Assembly (NCBI GenBank): GCA_965206315.1 | Contig: OZ242210.1 | Location: forward strand, 1,550,001 to 1,614,000 | DNA length: 64,000 nt | From: Bin16 sp965206315 | GTDB lineage: Bacteria; Chloroflexota; Dehalococcoidia; Lucifugimonadales; Australimonadaceae | Reading direction: 5' to 3' | Shown: positions 49,672-58,181 of the stretch, one piece after another | How positions within the stretch are numbered: the stretch's first letter is position 1 | How the letters are laid out: the number at the start of each line of letters is the position of its first letter | Notes under the pieces: model-generated | Seen by the model: only the letters and a program-made list of their open reading frames with translations | What the model was told of the DNA's origin: nothing | Databases searched by the model: none | Program-made: the position numbers and the translations under genes

Positions 49672-49695
49672 CGCAATGAGTGCCGTCTGCCCGGG

Positions 49696-51465
49696 CTACT
49701 GTTCGAGCCAGGCGTTCTCGAATATCTGGTGGTACATCTTGTTCGTGCCGCGCCAGCCGACGTTCTTCACCTCCGGCCTCGCGACGATGCCGTTGCCCCA
49801 CACCGGGCTGGTGATGCGGTACTGGGCGCTCGCCACGTAGTGCTGCAGCTGCGTGAGCACTCCTGGGCGGGTCTCCGGAGTGGAGGCCCAGAGGTCGGCC
49901 ACGAGGCCGTCGAGCGTCGCGTCGGGGGCGAGCGTCAGCCCGTTGGCCGGCCGCTGCCCGCTCCAGTAGTAGGTGGACGCGAGGTCGTTGAAGTCGAACG
50001 AGTTGTTCCACCCGAAGTACAGGTCGTCCCAGGTCTGCTGGCTTCCCATGCCGAGGAACGGGCCGTACTCCTGGATGTTGAACTGCGCGTCGATCCCGAC
50101 AGCGCGGAGCATCGTGAGCATGATCTCGGCGACGCCCTGCCACGGGTCGCCGTACGCGGGCGTCCAGACGACCGTGGTGCTGAAGCCGTTCGGGAAGCCG
50201 GCCTCGGCCAGCAGCTCCCTCGCCTTATCGGGGTTGTACTGCTGGTACTGCGCCAGCTCCTCCGGGTAGTCCTCCAGCTGGAGCGTCTCCGGGTCGAGCG
50301 GCCAGCCCTGCAGGACGATCTCGCCGTTGCCGCGCAGTGCGGTGTCGATGATGGCCTGTCGGTCGAGCGCCATCGAGACGGCGCGGCGAACACGAACGTC
50401 GTTCCACGGCGCCTTGTCCAGCCGCATGCGGATGCCGAGGTGGAAGAGGCTGGGGCAGGACTTCACGAAGAAGTCCGGGTTCGTCCGCTGGATCTCTTCC
50501 TGCACGCGCGGGCCGGCCGCGGGGAAGACGTTGATCAGGCCGGAGCGGAGCGACGCGATGCGGGTTGCCGCGTCCGGGATGATGTGCGCTTCGACCGTGT
50601 CGGCGTAGGGGAGCCCTTCCTTGAAGTAGTTGGGGTTCCGCTCGAATACGACCTTCGTGCCGGTCTCATGCTCGGAGAACATGAACGGCCCGGTGCCGAC
50701 CCAGGAGAGGTTCGGGTCTGCGAGGGCTTCCTCGCCGGACGCCTCCTCAGCCACGATCCAGCCCTGCCGGTTACCGGACGTGACGCCCCTCACGAAGTCG
50801 AACGGCTGCTTGAGGTGGATGCGGACGGTGTGGTCGTCCACCGCCTCGGCCCGGTCGAAGAAGACCTGGCCGACGTATGCCTGACCGGCGAGGCCCTTGG
50901 CGAAGCGCTCGTTGTAGGTGTAGACGATGTCGTCCGCGGTGAGCTCGCGGCCGTTCAGCGGGGCCTTGTCGTGCCACTGGATGCCCTCACGGAGCTTGAA
51001 CTCCAGGATGGTGGGCTCGACGTACTCCCAGCTCTCCGCGATCTCCGGATCGAGGTCTATCTCACAGCTGTCGCCAAGCTGCGCCGCAGGCGAGTAGAGC
51101 GGGTTGAACACGAGCTCTGCGATCTTGCGGGTGGGGTCCCAGAAGCGGGTGCGGCCCCACGGGTCCCAGCCCGGCGGGTCGCTGCGGATCCAGTAGGCGA
51201 GCGTGCCGCCGTACTGCCCCTCGGGCTTCTCCATCATCATGGAGTCGTCCTTCTCCTCCTCCATAGCGGAGTCGTCCTTCTCCTCCTCCATCATGGAGTC
51301 GTCTTTCTCCTCCATGGCGGGCTCTTCCGTCGCCTCCATCTGGGGGGCGCTCGTCGCGGTCGGCGTGGCTGTCGGGTCTTCCGACGCACACGCAGCGAGC
51401 GCGGCGAGGCCAGCGAGTGCAAGAGCAAGGAGCGCGAACGCTCGGAGTGTCCATCCTCTGGTCAT
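49696..51465 (-). CDS. ABC transporter substrate-binding lipoprotein, family 5
   Basis: 589 residues: signal RAFALLALALAGLAALAACA with lipobox LAAC, then a linker with three 9-residue repeats (EKDDSMMEE, EKDDSAMEE, EKDDSMMME). The mature domain carries GGTLAYWIRSDPPGWDPWGR, LREGIQWHDKAPLNGRELTA and DVRVRRAVSMALDRQAIIDT, typical of SBP_bac_5. No permease lies nearby. ATG 51465 follows GGAGGAAGAC. It has a consensus promoter at 51522-51550. The acidic Met-rich linker might bind metal; that is speculation. Confidence 0.87.
   Translation of the reverse strand: MTRGWTLRAFALLALALAGLAALAACASEDPTATPTATSAPQMEATEEPAMEEKDDSMMEEEKDDSAMEEEKDDSMMMEKPEGQYGGTLAYWIRSDPPGWDPWGRTRFWDPTRKIAELVFNPLYSPAAQLGDSCEIDLDPEIAESWEYVEPTILEFKLREGIQWHDKAPLNGRELTADDIVYTYNERFAKGLAGQAYVGQVFFDRAEAVDDHTVRIHLKQPFDFVRGVTSGNRQGWIVAEEASGEEALADPNLSWVGTGPFMFSEHETGTKVVFERNPNYFKEGLPYADTVEAHIIPDAATRIASLRSGLINVFPAAGPRVQEEIQRTNPDFFVKSCPSLFHLGIRMRLDKAPWNDVRVRRAVSMALDRQAIIDTALRGNGEIVLQGWPLDPETLQLEDYPEELAQYQQYNPDKARELLAEAGFPNGFSTTVVWTPAYGDPWQGVAEIMLTMLRAVGIDAQFNIQEYGPFLGMGSQQTWDDLYFGWNNSFDFNDLASTYYWSGQRPANGLTLAPDATLDGLVADLWASTPETRPGVLTQLQHYVASAQYRITSPVWGNGIVARPEVKNVGWRGTNKMYHQIFENAWLEQ
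51241..51315 (-). repeat. Three 27-bp tandem repeats inside the SBP linker
   Basis: GGAGTCGTCC recurs at 51241, 51268 and, with one change, at 51295: a 27-base period coding for a 9-residue acidic repeat. Copy number may vary between strains. Confidence 0.75.
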
Positions 51466-51521
51466 GTCTTCCTCCGGGACACACAACGGATAGCAGCGGA
51501 GCACGCTCCGCTGCGAGAGCG

Positions 51522-51550
51522 TTTGTACGCCTTCTCGGGCGTTGTGTCAA
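51522..51550 (-). promoter_or_regulatory. Consensus promoter for the family-5 SBP gene
   Basis: TTGACA (51550-51545) and TACAAA (51527-51522) on the minus strand are 17 bases apart, giving a leader of about 50 nt. TTGACACA at its start matches the promoter at 31921-31949. Confidence 0.7.
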
Positions 51551-51589
51551 TGAACCGGCCCTCGCCTCCCGGTGGAGCGAGACGGTGCG

Positions 51590-51628
51590 AACAAGAATGT
51601 CAACAGGCGGGGGTTTGACATTCTTGTT
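51590..51628. promoter_or_regulatory. 14-bp inverted repeat upstream of the SBP promoter
   Basis: AACAAGAATGTCAA (51590-51603) and TTGACATTCTTGTT (51615-51628) are perfect complements around an 11-base loop. It lies about 40 bases upstream of the -35 box and could be an operator or a hairpin. Confidence 0.55.
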
Positions 51629-51765
51629 GCCCGATCTCAGGAGTAAACGGGCAGTGCCATCTGACATCCTTAATCGGCCGTTGACAGGCATTTTCGTGGC
51701 CGTGGCCTGTTTCCCGTGATTAAGGCATTAACAATCTCATACGTTTCTTTAAGTCGGGCCGGAGC

Positions 51766-51813
51766 CATAGGTTTTGTCTATGGGTTGGGGCGAAGGTATA
51801 GATCCTGTCTATA
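51766..51813. promoter_or_regulatory. Pair of related palindromes 31 bases apart
   Basis: CATAG-N7-CTATG (51766-51782) and TATAG-N7-CTATA (51797-51813) share TGTCTAT in the right half and flanking GG. Two such sites about three helical turns apart are typical of cooperative regulator binding. The surrounding 51629-51840 stretch holds no gene. Confidence 0.5.
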
Positions 51814-51889
51814 GGTCGAGCGGGCAGGCCGGTCATGCAACCAGCGTACCGCGCGAAGGGGCGGGGGCGGAAGGGGCGGGTGTCAGGAA

Positions 51890-52205
51890 TCCTCCTACGC
51901 CGGTTGCGCCTGTTCACCCCCATCCCAGCCTTCCCCCGTCAAGGGGGAAGGGACCCGACGCCCCACCACACACCTCCGCCGAGGGCCCTCACCCGCCGCT
52001 GCGCGGCTTCCCTCTCCCTCAGGAGAGGGTGGGAGACGGGGTTCCTGCCTTCGCAGGAACGACGGGGGCTACGCCCCGCGTCCGGTTCGCCCTCACCCAC
52101 GCACTTGAGTGCGCTCCCTCTCCCTCAGGAGAGGGGATCAGACCCCTGAGAGATGTTTCGACTACGTCATCGGCTTCGCCTCTGGCTTCGCTCAACATGA
52201 CATTG
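51890..52205. repeat. Dispersed-repeat mosaic in a gene-free stretch
   Basis: Copies of CACCCCCATCCCAGCCTTCC plus CCCGTCAAGGGGGAAGGG (51917-51952), CCCTCACCC with CTCTCCCTCAGGAGAGGG (51984-52030 and 52090-52137), the GTTCCTGC palindrome (52038-52063) and a TTTCGACTACGTC...CAACATGACA unit (52153-52204). No coding region is seen from 51840 to 52231. Confidence 0.75.
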
Positions 52206-52231
52206 TGCGCTGCGCTGCGCTCAACATGGCA

Positions 52232-52678
52232 TCAGGGTTGGGCGTCGATGAGGATGAAGGCGATGACGCAGGGCGCGTCGCCGCGGTTGTTCCAGTTGTG
52301 GACGGTGGCCCGCTGCACGAGCACGTCGCCCACCTGCAGGTGGACCTCGACGCCGTCGTCCAGCTCCATGTCGATCTCGCCGGAGATCACAACGGCGTAG
52401 TCGATGGTGGACGTGACGTGCATGTCGCGCTCGTTGCCGGGGGAGAACTCGATGATGCGGAAGATCGTGCCGCGGTAGGAGGGAGGACGCTCCACGGTGC
52501 GCGCGCCGAGGTCTTCCCGCCCGGTCAGCTCCGCGGGCGTCGAATCGGTCATCCAGGCGAGCACGGTCTCGACGCCGGGGCGCGGGTTGCGCTTGTTGCT
52601 TGCCGTGTCGTCGATGAACACGACGGCCTTTCCGTTGTCGTCGTGGCCGGTCACTACTCTGCGGACGTTCAGGGGCAT
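52232..52678 (-). CDS. Cupin-domain protein
   Basis: 148 residues. The cupin core is at the C-terminal half: RDMHVTSTIDYAVVISGEID is motif 1 (one His, and Asp/Tyr in place of the usual HxE pair) and LQVGDVLVQRATVHNWNNRG is motif 2 with its His. The N-terminal half (RRVVTGHDDNGKAVVFIDDT) resembles cupins annotated as salicylate or gentisate dioxygenase-like but non-catalytic. The function is unknown. CCGGAGGAGAACACC precedes ATG 52678. It stands alone upstream of tRNA-Ala on the opposite strand. Confidence 0.82.
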   Translation of the reverse strand: MPLNVRRVVTGHDDNGKAVVFIDDTASNKRNPRPGVETVLAWMTDSTPAELTGREDLGARTVERPPSYRGTIFRIIEFSPGNERDMHVTSTIDYAVVISGEIDMELDDGVEVHLQVGDVLVQRATVHNWNNRGDAPCVIAFILIDAQP

Positions 52679-52727
52679 GGTGTTCTCCTCCGGGGGTTGG
52701 TGTCTGTTCGCCGGGCGAGGCGGGTGC

Positions 52728-52733
52728 TATCCT
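52728..52733 (+). promoter_or_regulatory. -10 box for tRNA-Ala
   Basis: TATCCT lies 42 bases before the tRNA 5' end. TGTTCG at 52705-52710 is 17 bases upstream as a weak -35. Confidence 0.35.
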
Positions 52734-52774
52734 ACATCCATGCTGAGCCGGTCGCTCCGGCTCGTCCCAAGCGT

Positions 52775-52850
52775 GGGCCTGTGGCGCAGTTGGGAGCGCG
52801 CCTCAATGGCATTGAGGAGGCCGGGGGTTCGAATCCCCCCAGGTCCACCA
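52775..52850 (+). tRNA. tRNA-Ala (anticodon GGC)
   Basis: A 76-base gene: acceptor GGGCCTG/CAGGTCC with one G-T pair, anticodon arm CCTCA/TGAGG with loop ATGGCAT and GGC at 52808-52810, T-arm GGGGG/CCCCC with loop TTCGAAT, and an encoded CCA end. It reads GCC and GCU codons. No other tRNA is adjacent. Confidence 0.96.
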
Positions 52851-52920
52851 GAGTTCCGATAAGGCCAGAGCGGACTCGAACCTGCCCTGCTGTGTTATGC
52901 AAACTGCACTTCACAGCCGA

Positions 52921-54636
52921 CTAGAACAACGCTTCGAGGTTATCCCGGAGGTTCCGCCACCACTCCCGGTTCGAGCCATAGTCCGGTATGAAGTGCACCG
53001 CGTATGTTCCGTCCTCCTCCACCCTGAGCCACCCGGCAAGGGTCACCGTGCGGTCCGGGCGGAATGACTGGAGGACCTCCGACGGGTCGAGGACGTCAAC
53101 CCGCTGCAGGTACTCGCCCCGATCTATCTCCATCACGAGTTCGCCGACATCCTGGGACGCGACCGTACCGCGGACCCGCACACACTGATCGCGGAACAAG
53201 TCGCCGACCACCGCGATCTGCGCGGGCGTCGGAATCGGGGGAGAGTCCAGGGAGCACGGTTTGTCGCGAGGCGAGACCACGTCGAGGCTGAACAGGACGA
53301 GCAGGGTCACCACCCCTATGCCCACCAGGCCCACGACCCATTTGAGGCACCGGCAGAGGCAGCCGCCGCTCTTCGGCTCGTCGACCGGCCTTTCTATCGC
53401 GTGTTGCTGATATCCGGCCGGTGGCGGTGGTTCTGCTTCCAGAAGACTGCCGTGCGTCTCCAGCTCACTCGCGACCTCTCCACTCGCGTCGGCGGTCCCT
53501 TGCCGCACGGCCGTCTCCGCAACCGGCGATTCCAGGTCGAGCTGCCCGAGCAGTTCGAGTTCCTCCTCGTAGCCCCACTGCGCAGCCGCTTTCGCCGCAT
53601 CGTCCGACCTTCCGTTCAGGTACCACTCCGGCGCGTGCATGAAGGCGCGATAGGCCGCGTCCAGGTCGGCGCCCCGCAGGGAGGACTCTCCGGGTGACCC
53701 GAACCACGTCGGGGCCGATGCCGCAACGTCGAGCCACGGCTGGGCCACGTCGAACGCGACGGCGTAGGCCAGCATGGGGTCCGATTGGTTCCGAGCGCCG
53801 AGCAGGGCAGATCCGGCAATGGACTCTTTCCAGCTAAGCCACTGACCTATCTCAAGTATCCCGGTCGGCGTTGGCTTCAGCATGCCTGTCCGTATCCTCG
53901 TCGGCATCGTGAAGAACGAGTACGCGAGACCCGCGAACAGGCCGATCAGGGCGTTCGCCCACCACTGGTCCAGCCACAGAGCCGCCCAGAGCCCGCTGCC
54001 GACACCCGTCAGGATGCAAGCAACCATCCACCATAGACCGCCGTCGTCGGTATTCTCCCTCCTGACTCGCACCGGGTTGTCATCGAAGAGGCCGCGCTGC
54101 TGCAGGTAGTCGCCTATCTGGTCGCCGATGGCATCTTCCCGCTCGCGTATCGCTTCACGGAGCGCATCAACCGTTGTGGGACGCGGCGGCAGGCTGTCGC
54201 ATATCGTTCGCTCCCAGTCATACTGTGTGAGGCCCTGCCGGGACAGCCGGTACAGGAAACCGACCCTCGTTCCGACAGCATCGATCCGCAACGTGCCGCG
54301 CTGGGACATCTCGATGATGGAGGCCAGCGTCGTAGGGCTCCATATCATGTGGCCCTGCAGTGCTGAAGCCGCCGCCGCAGGCATCGAACCGGGCCTCGGG
54401 GTACCCGAGTACCACGTGCTGGCCCGCGGAGGCCGGTACCTGGGCCACAGCCCCAGCACGATGATGATCAGCTGCGCCAGGACTACGCCTATCGTGCGGA
54501 AGCCCCAGACCGCCAACTGCTTCCAGTCCATCTCCTGGAATTCGGGGAAGCCGCTTTCCGCGATCACCCCGCCGGGGTCCATCGCGAACAGCAAGCCGAT
54601 GACGGCAAGGACCGCCAGTGCTATCAGCACGCTCAC
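52921..54636 (-). CDS. Predicted membrane protein, DUF2207-like cytoplasmic domain
   Basis: 571 residues. Hydrophobic segments lie at about 1-18, 45-63, 207-225, 228-246 and 433-452. The stretch IWSPTTLASIIEMSQRGTLR near residue 98 is like the DUF2207 core (a winged-helix-like unit ending RG-x-L-x-I). Residues about 250-340 are acidic and helical, 380-425 are Pro/Glu-rich and disordered, and a four-Cys patch (GGCLCRCLK) precedes the last membrane segment. The C-terminal 110 residues resemble a small beta barrel (VRGTVASQDVGELVMEIDRG). The function is unknown. The start is ATG 54636, and its gene is divergent from nothing close by. Confidence 0.65.
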   Translation of the reverse strand: MSVLIALAVLAVIGLLFAMDPGGVIAESGFPEFQEMDWKQLAVWGFRTIGVVLAQLIIIVLGLWPRYRPPRASTWYSGTPRPGSMPAAAASALQGHMIWSPTTLASIIEMSQRGTLRIDAVGTRVGFLYRLSRQGLTQYDWERTICDSLPPRPTTVDALREAIREREDAIGDQIGDYLQQRGLFDDNPVRVRRENTDDGGLWWMVACILTGVGSGLWAALWLDQWWANALIGLFAGLAYSFFTMPTRIRTGMLKPTPTGILEIGQWLSWKESIAGSALLGARNQSDPMLAYAVAFDVAQPWLDVAASAPTWFGSPGESSLRGADLDAAYRAFMHAPEWYLNGRSDDAAKAAAQWGYEEELELLGQLDLESPVAETAVRQGTADASGEVASELETHGSLLEAEPPPPAGYQQHAIERPVDEPKSGGCLCRCLKWVVGLVGIGVVTLLVLFSLDVVSPRDKPCSLDSPPIPTPAQIAVVGDLFRDQCVRVRGTVASQDVGELVMEIDRGEYLQRVDVLDPSEVLQSFRPDRTVTLAGWLRVEEDGTYAVHFIPDYGSNREWWRNLRDNLEALF

Positions 54637-54707
54637 AACGGCCTACCTTCCTTCCCGGATCGCGCTGCCTGCCTGACTTCGTCGGGACAGCCGCCCTACT
54701 CGCACTG

Positions 54708-54997
54708 CTATTCGGAGGGCAACTGCCTCCACGCGATGCTCGGGCCGCGTCCGAAGCGGTACCAGGGGTAGGGGACGGCGGCCTTGCCGTTCGGGACGGC
54801 GATTACGGCCACCTTGGCCAGTGTACTCTCCCAGAGGACGAGCCGGGCAGGACAGGCCGTCCTTGCCAACCATTCGTGTCCTACAACAAGACCCTCCCAT
54901 CGAAGTCGCAGTACAGTGCCGCTTGGTGCACCAGAGTTCCCGAACTCGTAACCTGTCGGCTCAGGGCATTCACGAGCGCGCCGACTCTCGTCTTCAT
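54708..54997 (-). pseudogene. Small unknown protein gene split by a one-base frameshift
   Basis: On the minus strand ATG 54997 opens MKTRVGALVNALSRQVTSSG and reaches ALYCDFDGRVLL before TAG at 54883-54881. The adjacent frame continues with VGHEWLARTACPARLVLWES, LAKVAVIAVPNGKAAVPYPW and ends RQLPSE at 54708. Adding one base near 54884 would give one protein of about 96 residues. The two parts read as one protein by composition. I recognise no family. The rest of the 54637-55037 gap holds nothing else; a TATTCT box at 55000 may serve the next gene. Confidence 0.55.
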
Positions 54998-55037
54998 GCT
55001 ATTCTCAGGTGCCGTCTACTCGTGAGGTGAAACCGGA

Positions 55038-57017
55038 ATGCGTTTGAGCGGTAGATTTGCGTTCTGCGGGCTGTTACTGGCCTCGTCTCTGTTGACGGGC
55101 TGCACCGGGGAAGGGGGCACGGACGTCCCCGCCACTCCTACTCCTGCCTCCGGGGTCACGGTCACTCCTCAACCGGACGTGGGCGAAGTCCCTACGGCGA
55201 CGCCTGCGGCTCCGTCCGGAGCGGACACGGAGAACGTCTATCGGATCGGCATCTCAGCGGACCTGACCACCACGAACCACTGGGCCTACCTGGGGCCGGA
55301 CGGGACGATATGGAACGGCTACGTGCTCGGCGGAAGCAAGCCGGCGCTCTACGCCTATTCGGCCCAGAGGTACGACTGGGTCCCATCGGTGGCGGCCGAT
55401 TTCCCCACTCCGCTCGAGGAGGTGGCGGTAGAAGGCGAGACGTTCTGGACCACGCAGGTGGAGCTGCTGGAAGGCGTGAAGTGGAGCGACGGCAGCGACG
55501 TTACCGCCGAGGACTTCGCGTTCACGGCCAATACCGCCGCGGAGATGCAGCTCACCGGCAACTGGCCTTCCATAGTGGACCCCGAGTTCTTCGACCACGC
55601 CGAGACCGACGGCCCGTACCGGCTCAAGATCTTCTTCAAGCAGAAGCCGGGCCTGGCGCGATGGCAGTTCGGGCTGGCGTTCATGCCCATCTTCTCCAAG
55701 GCCTACTGGGAGCCGGTGGTGGCCGAGGCCCGGCAGGCCGGCGACACCACCGAGCAGCAGAAGGTGCTGTTCTCGCACGTCCCCGAAGGGGAACCGAGCG
55801 CCGGGGGCTTCATCTTCGACCAGTGGGAGCGGGGGGCCTTCGCAGAGAAAGAGAGGAACCCGGACTACTCCTTCAGCGGCACGGAAGTTGCGCTGTACGC
55901 CAGCGGCGCATACTCGGCCACCACTGCCGGGCTCAACGAGTTCTCGGCCTACGGCGAACCCGGCGGCGAAACGGTACTGGAGTACGTGGAAGGCCCGTTC
56001 GCGGCAAGCACCATCTACTCCATCTACGGCAGCCAGGACGCAGCGGTACTGGCCCTCAAGAAGGGCGACATCGACTTCATGCTGAACCCGCTGGGGCTGT
56101 CCAAGGGGCTGCAGGAGCAGCTGGCAGGAGAGGACGGCCTGACAACCATCGAGAACGCGTCCGACGGCGTCCGCTACCTGGGGTTCAACTTCCGCAGAGC
56201 GCCCATGGACAGCAGGGCCTTTCGTCAGGCGGTCGCAACCCTGATAGACAAGGAGTTCCTGGTGGACACGGTGCTGCAGGGCGTCGCCCTCCCCATCTAC
56301 ACGATGGTGCCGGAGGGCAACGGCGCCTGGTACAACGCCGACGTACCGCTCATCGGGAAGGGGCTCACCCGCCAGGAGCGCGTCGGCAGGGCCGTAGAGC
56401 TGCTCGAGGAAGCAGGGTTCACCTGGGAGACGGAGCCGCGCGTCAGCGAGGACGGCAATTTCATCGAACAGCAGGGCGAGGGGCTGAGGATGCCCAACGG
56501 CGAGCCGGTGCCGGCGATGCAGGTGCTCGCCCCCAGCGCGGGATACGACCCGCTGCGCTCCACGTTCGCCATCTGGATCGAGCGGTGGCTGAGCGAGGTG
56601 GGCATCCCCGTGCGGGCCAATCTCACCGGGTTCAACGTCATCGTCGAGAAGGTGTTCGACCAGCAGGACTTCGACATGTGGATCCTCGGCTGGGGCCTCT
56701 CTCCCTTCCCGGACTACCTCGAGTCGTTCTTCCACAGCCGTCATTCGGCGCTGGAAGGGTACAACCCCGGCGGGTACAACAACCCCGACTTCGACCGCCT
56801 GGCAGACGGACTGCTCGCCGAGACCGACCTGGAAGCGGCGCGCCAACAGGCCTTCGAGATGCAGGCGTTCCTCGCGGAAGACCTGCCGTACGTGGTGCTG
56901 TTCGACACTCCCATCGTGGAGACCTACCGGAGCGAGCGGATCGACTTTCCCTACACCGACACCTGGGGCGGTCTGCAGAGCGTTGCCGGGATGCCCACCC
57001 TGGTGGACTTCAGGTAG
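55038..57017 (+). CDS. Dpp/Opp-type substrate-binding lipoprotein, first gene of a complete importer
   Basis: 659 residues. The signal CGLLLASSLLTGCTGEGG has a clear lipobox (LTGC), then a Thr/Pro/Gly linker. The mature SBP_bac_5 domain starts ENVYRIGISADLTTTNHWAY and has LLEGVKWSDGSDVTAEDFAF, GVRYLGFNFRRAPMDSRAFR and YNPGGYNNPDFDRLADGLLA. It delivers peptides or similar solutes to the DppBC permeases encoded next. GAGGTGAAACCGGA precedes ATG 55038. At 659 residues it is longer than usual (about 530), because of insertions between 250 and 300. Confidence 0.88.
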   Translation: MRLSGRFAFCGLLLASSLLTGCTGEGGTDVPATPTPASGVTVTPQPDVGEVPTATPAAPSGADTENVYRIGISADLTTTNHWAYLGPDGTIWNGYVLGGSKPALYAYSAQRYDWVPSVAADFPTPLEEVAVEGETFWTTQVELLEGVKWSDGSDVTAEDFAFTANTAAEMQLTGNWPSIVDPEFFDHAETDGPYRLKIFFKQKPGLARWQFGLAFMPIFSKAYWEPVVAEARQAGDTTEQQKVLFSHVPEGEPSAGGFIFDQWERGAFAEKERNPDYSFSGTEVALYASGAYSATTAGLNEFSAYGEPGGETVLEYVEGPFAASTIYSIYGSQDAAVLALKKGDIDFMLNPLGLSKGLQEQLAGEDGLTTIENASDGVRYLGFNFRRAPMDSRAFRQAVATLIDKEFLVDTVLQGVALPIYTMVPEGNGAWYNADVPLIGKGLTRQERVGRAVELLEEAGFTWETEPRVSEDGNFIEQQGEGLRMPNGEPVPAMQVLAPSAGYDPLRSTFAIWIERWLSEVGIPVRANLTGFNVIVEKVFDQQDFDMWILGWGLSPFPDYLESFFHSRHSALEGYNPGGYNNPDFDRLADGLLAETDLEAARQQAFEMQAFLAEDLPYVVLFDTPIVETYRSERIDFPYTDTWGGLQSVAGMPTLVDFR

Positions 57018-57029
57018 AAGCCGGAACCG

Positions 57030-58181
57030 ATGAGGGGCTATCTGGTCAGGCGCACCGGGCAGATGGCGCTGACGCTGTTCCTCATCATCACGTTCACCTT
57101 CTTCCTCGTGCAGGCGCAGCCGGGTGACTACGCCTCCTTCTACGTGCTCAACCCCGACCTTCCGCCCGAAGTGAAGGACGAGATCAGGGCCGCGTTCGGG
57201 CTCGACAAGCCGGCGTGGCAGCAGTACCTGATCCATCTCAAGAACACCTTCACGGGCAACCTCGGGGTCTCCTTCGGGAACTTCCCGCGGCCCGTGCTGG
57301 ACGTGCTGGCGGAGCGGGTGCCCCGGACGCTGGTGCTGTTCCTCACCGCGACCGCCGTGTCCTTCTACATCGGGTTCTTCCTGGGCAAGGCCATCGCCTG
57401 GCGCCGGGGCGGCCTGTTCGAGTACGCCGCCACCATCTCGGGGGCGATGCTGTTCACCGCCTTCACTCCGGCCTTCGCGCTGATGATGATATGGGTGTTC
57501 GCCTTCAGGCTGGGCTGGTTTCCAGTGGGCAAGTTCCTGGACCCCCTCGTGTGGCGGGGGGCCGACGTCAGCGCCAACTACGTCTTCGGCAATATGCTTC
57601 TCAGCGCGGCGGCCTTCATCACCTTCGTACTGCTGGTGATGCTGCTCCTCAAGAGGTTCGGGCGGAGAGTGCCGTCGGTGGCGGCCCTTCCGATCGTCCT
57701 TGGCGGCGCGCTGGTCATCGTGGCGGCATGGGCCCTCTCGGGCATCGGCGGGCTGGCCCTGGACATCGTGAAGCACATGGTGCTGCCGGTGGCTACGCTC
57801 ACGCTCATATCCTTCGCGGGAACCATGCTGCTGACCCGCAACAGCATGCTGGAGACGATCCGCGAGGACTACGTGATGGCTGCGCGGGCCAAGGGCCTGC
57901 CGGACAAGCAGGTGCGCGACCGCCACGCCGCCCGGAACGCGATGCTGCCCATCGTGACCAGCCTGGTCTACAGCCTGATCTTCGCGATAGACGGGAGCGT
58001 GATCATCGAGAGTGTCTTCTCCTGGCCCGGCACCGGCATGACCCTTCTCCAGGCAGTGAGGAGCGAAGACCTGCCGTTGGTCATGGGAGCCATGCTCTTC
58101 ATAGGGACGCTCTCGCTCCTGGCGCACGTCATAGTCGACGTCCTCTACGTCTACCTCGACCCCAGGATCCGCTACCAGTGA
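57030..58181 (+). CDS. dppB: DppB-type ABC permease
   Basis: 383 residues, longer than the usual 310-340. RRTGQMALTLFLIITFTFFL is the first membrane segment, and the EAA loop MAARAKGLPDKQVRDRHAAR sits near residue 285. It forms half of the peptide channel together with the DppC-type protein next door. It has an extra pair of hydrophobic segments in the middle (about 190-240). The ATG lies 12 bases after the SBP stop. Its TGA stop overlaps the next GTG start (GTGA). Confidence 0.9.
   Translation: MRGYLVRRTGQMALTLFLIITFTFFLVQAQPGDYASFYVLNPDLPPEVKDEIRAAFGLDKPAWQQYLIHLKNTFTGNLGVSFGNFPRPVLDVLAERVPRTLVLFLTATAVSFYIGFFLGKAIAWRRGGLFEYAATISGAMLFTAFTPAFALMMIWVFAFRLGWFPVGKFLDPLVWRGADVSANYVFGNMLLSAAAFITFVLLVMLLLKRFGRRVPSVAALPIVLGGALVIVAAWALSGIGGLALDIVKHMVLPVATLTLISFAGTMLLTRNSMLETIREDYVMAARAKGLPDKQVRDRHAARNAMLPIVTSLVYSLIFAIDGSVIIESVFSWPGTGMTLLQAVRSEDLPLVMGAMLFIGTLSLLAHVIVDVLYVYLDPRIRYQ

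Noticed and set aside
51890..52205. CRISPR-like array
   Set aside because: The repeats belong to several families, have no regular spacing and no unique spacers, and no cas genes are present.
54618..55025. 135-codon plus-strand frame in the gap before the Dpp SBP
   Set aside because: Composition is shadow-like and it is antisense to the better supported small frameshifted gene.
55254..58127. 957-codon minus-strand frame opposite the Dpp SBP and permease
   Set aside because: Antisense shadow of real genes, full of charged repeats, no recognisable domain, no ribosome site.
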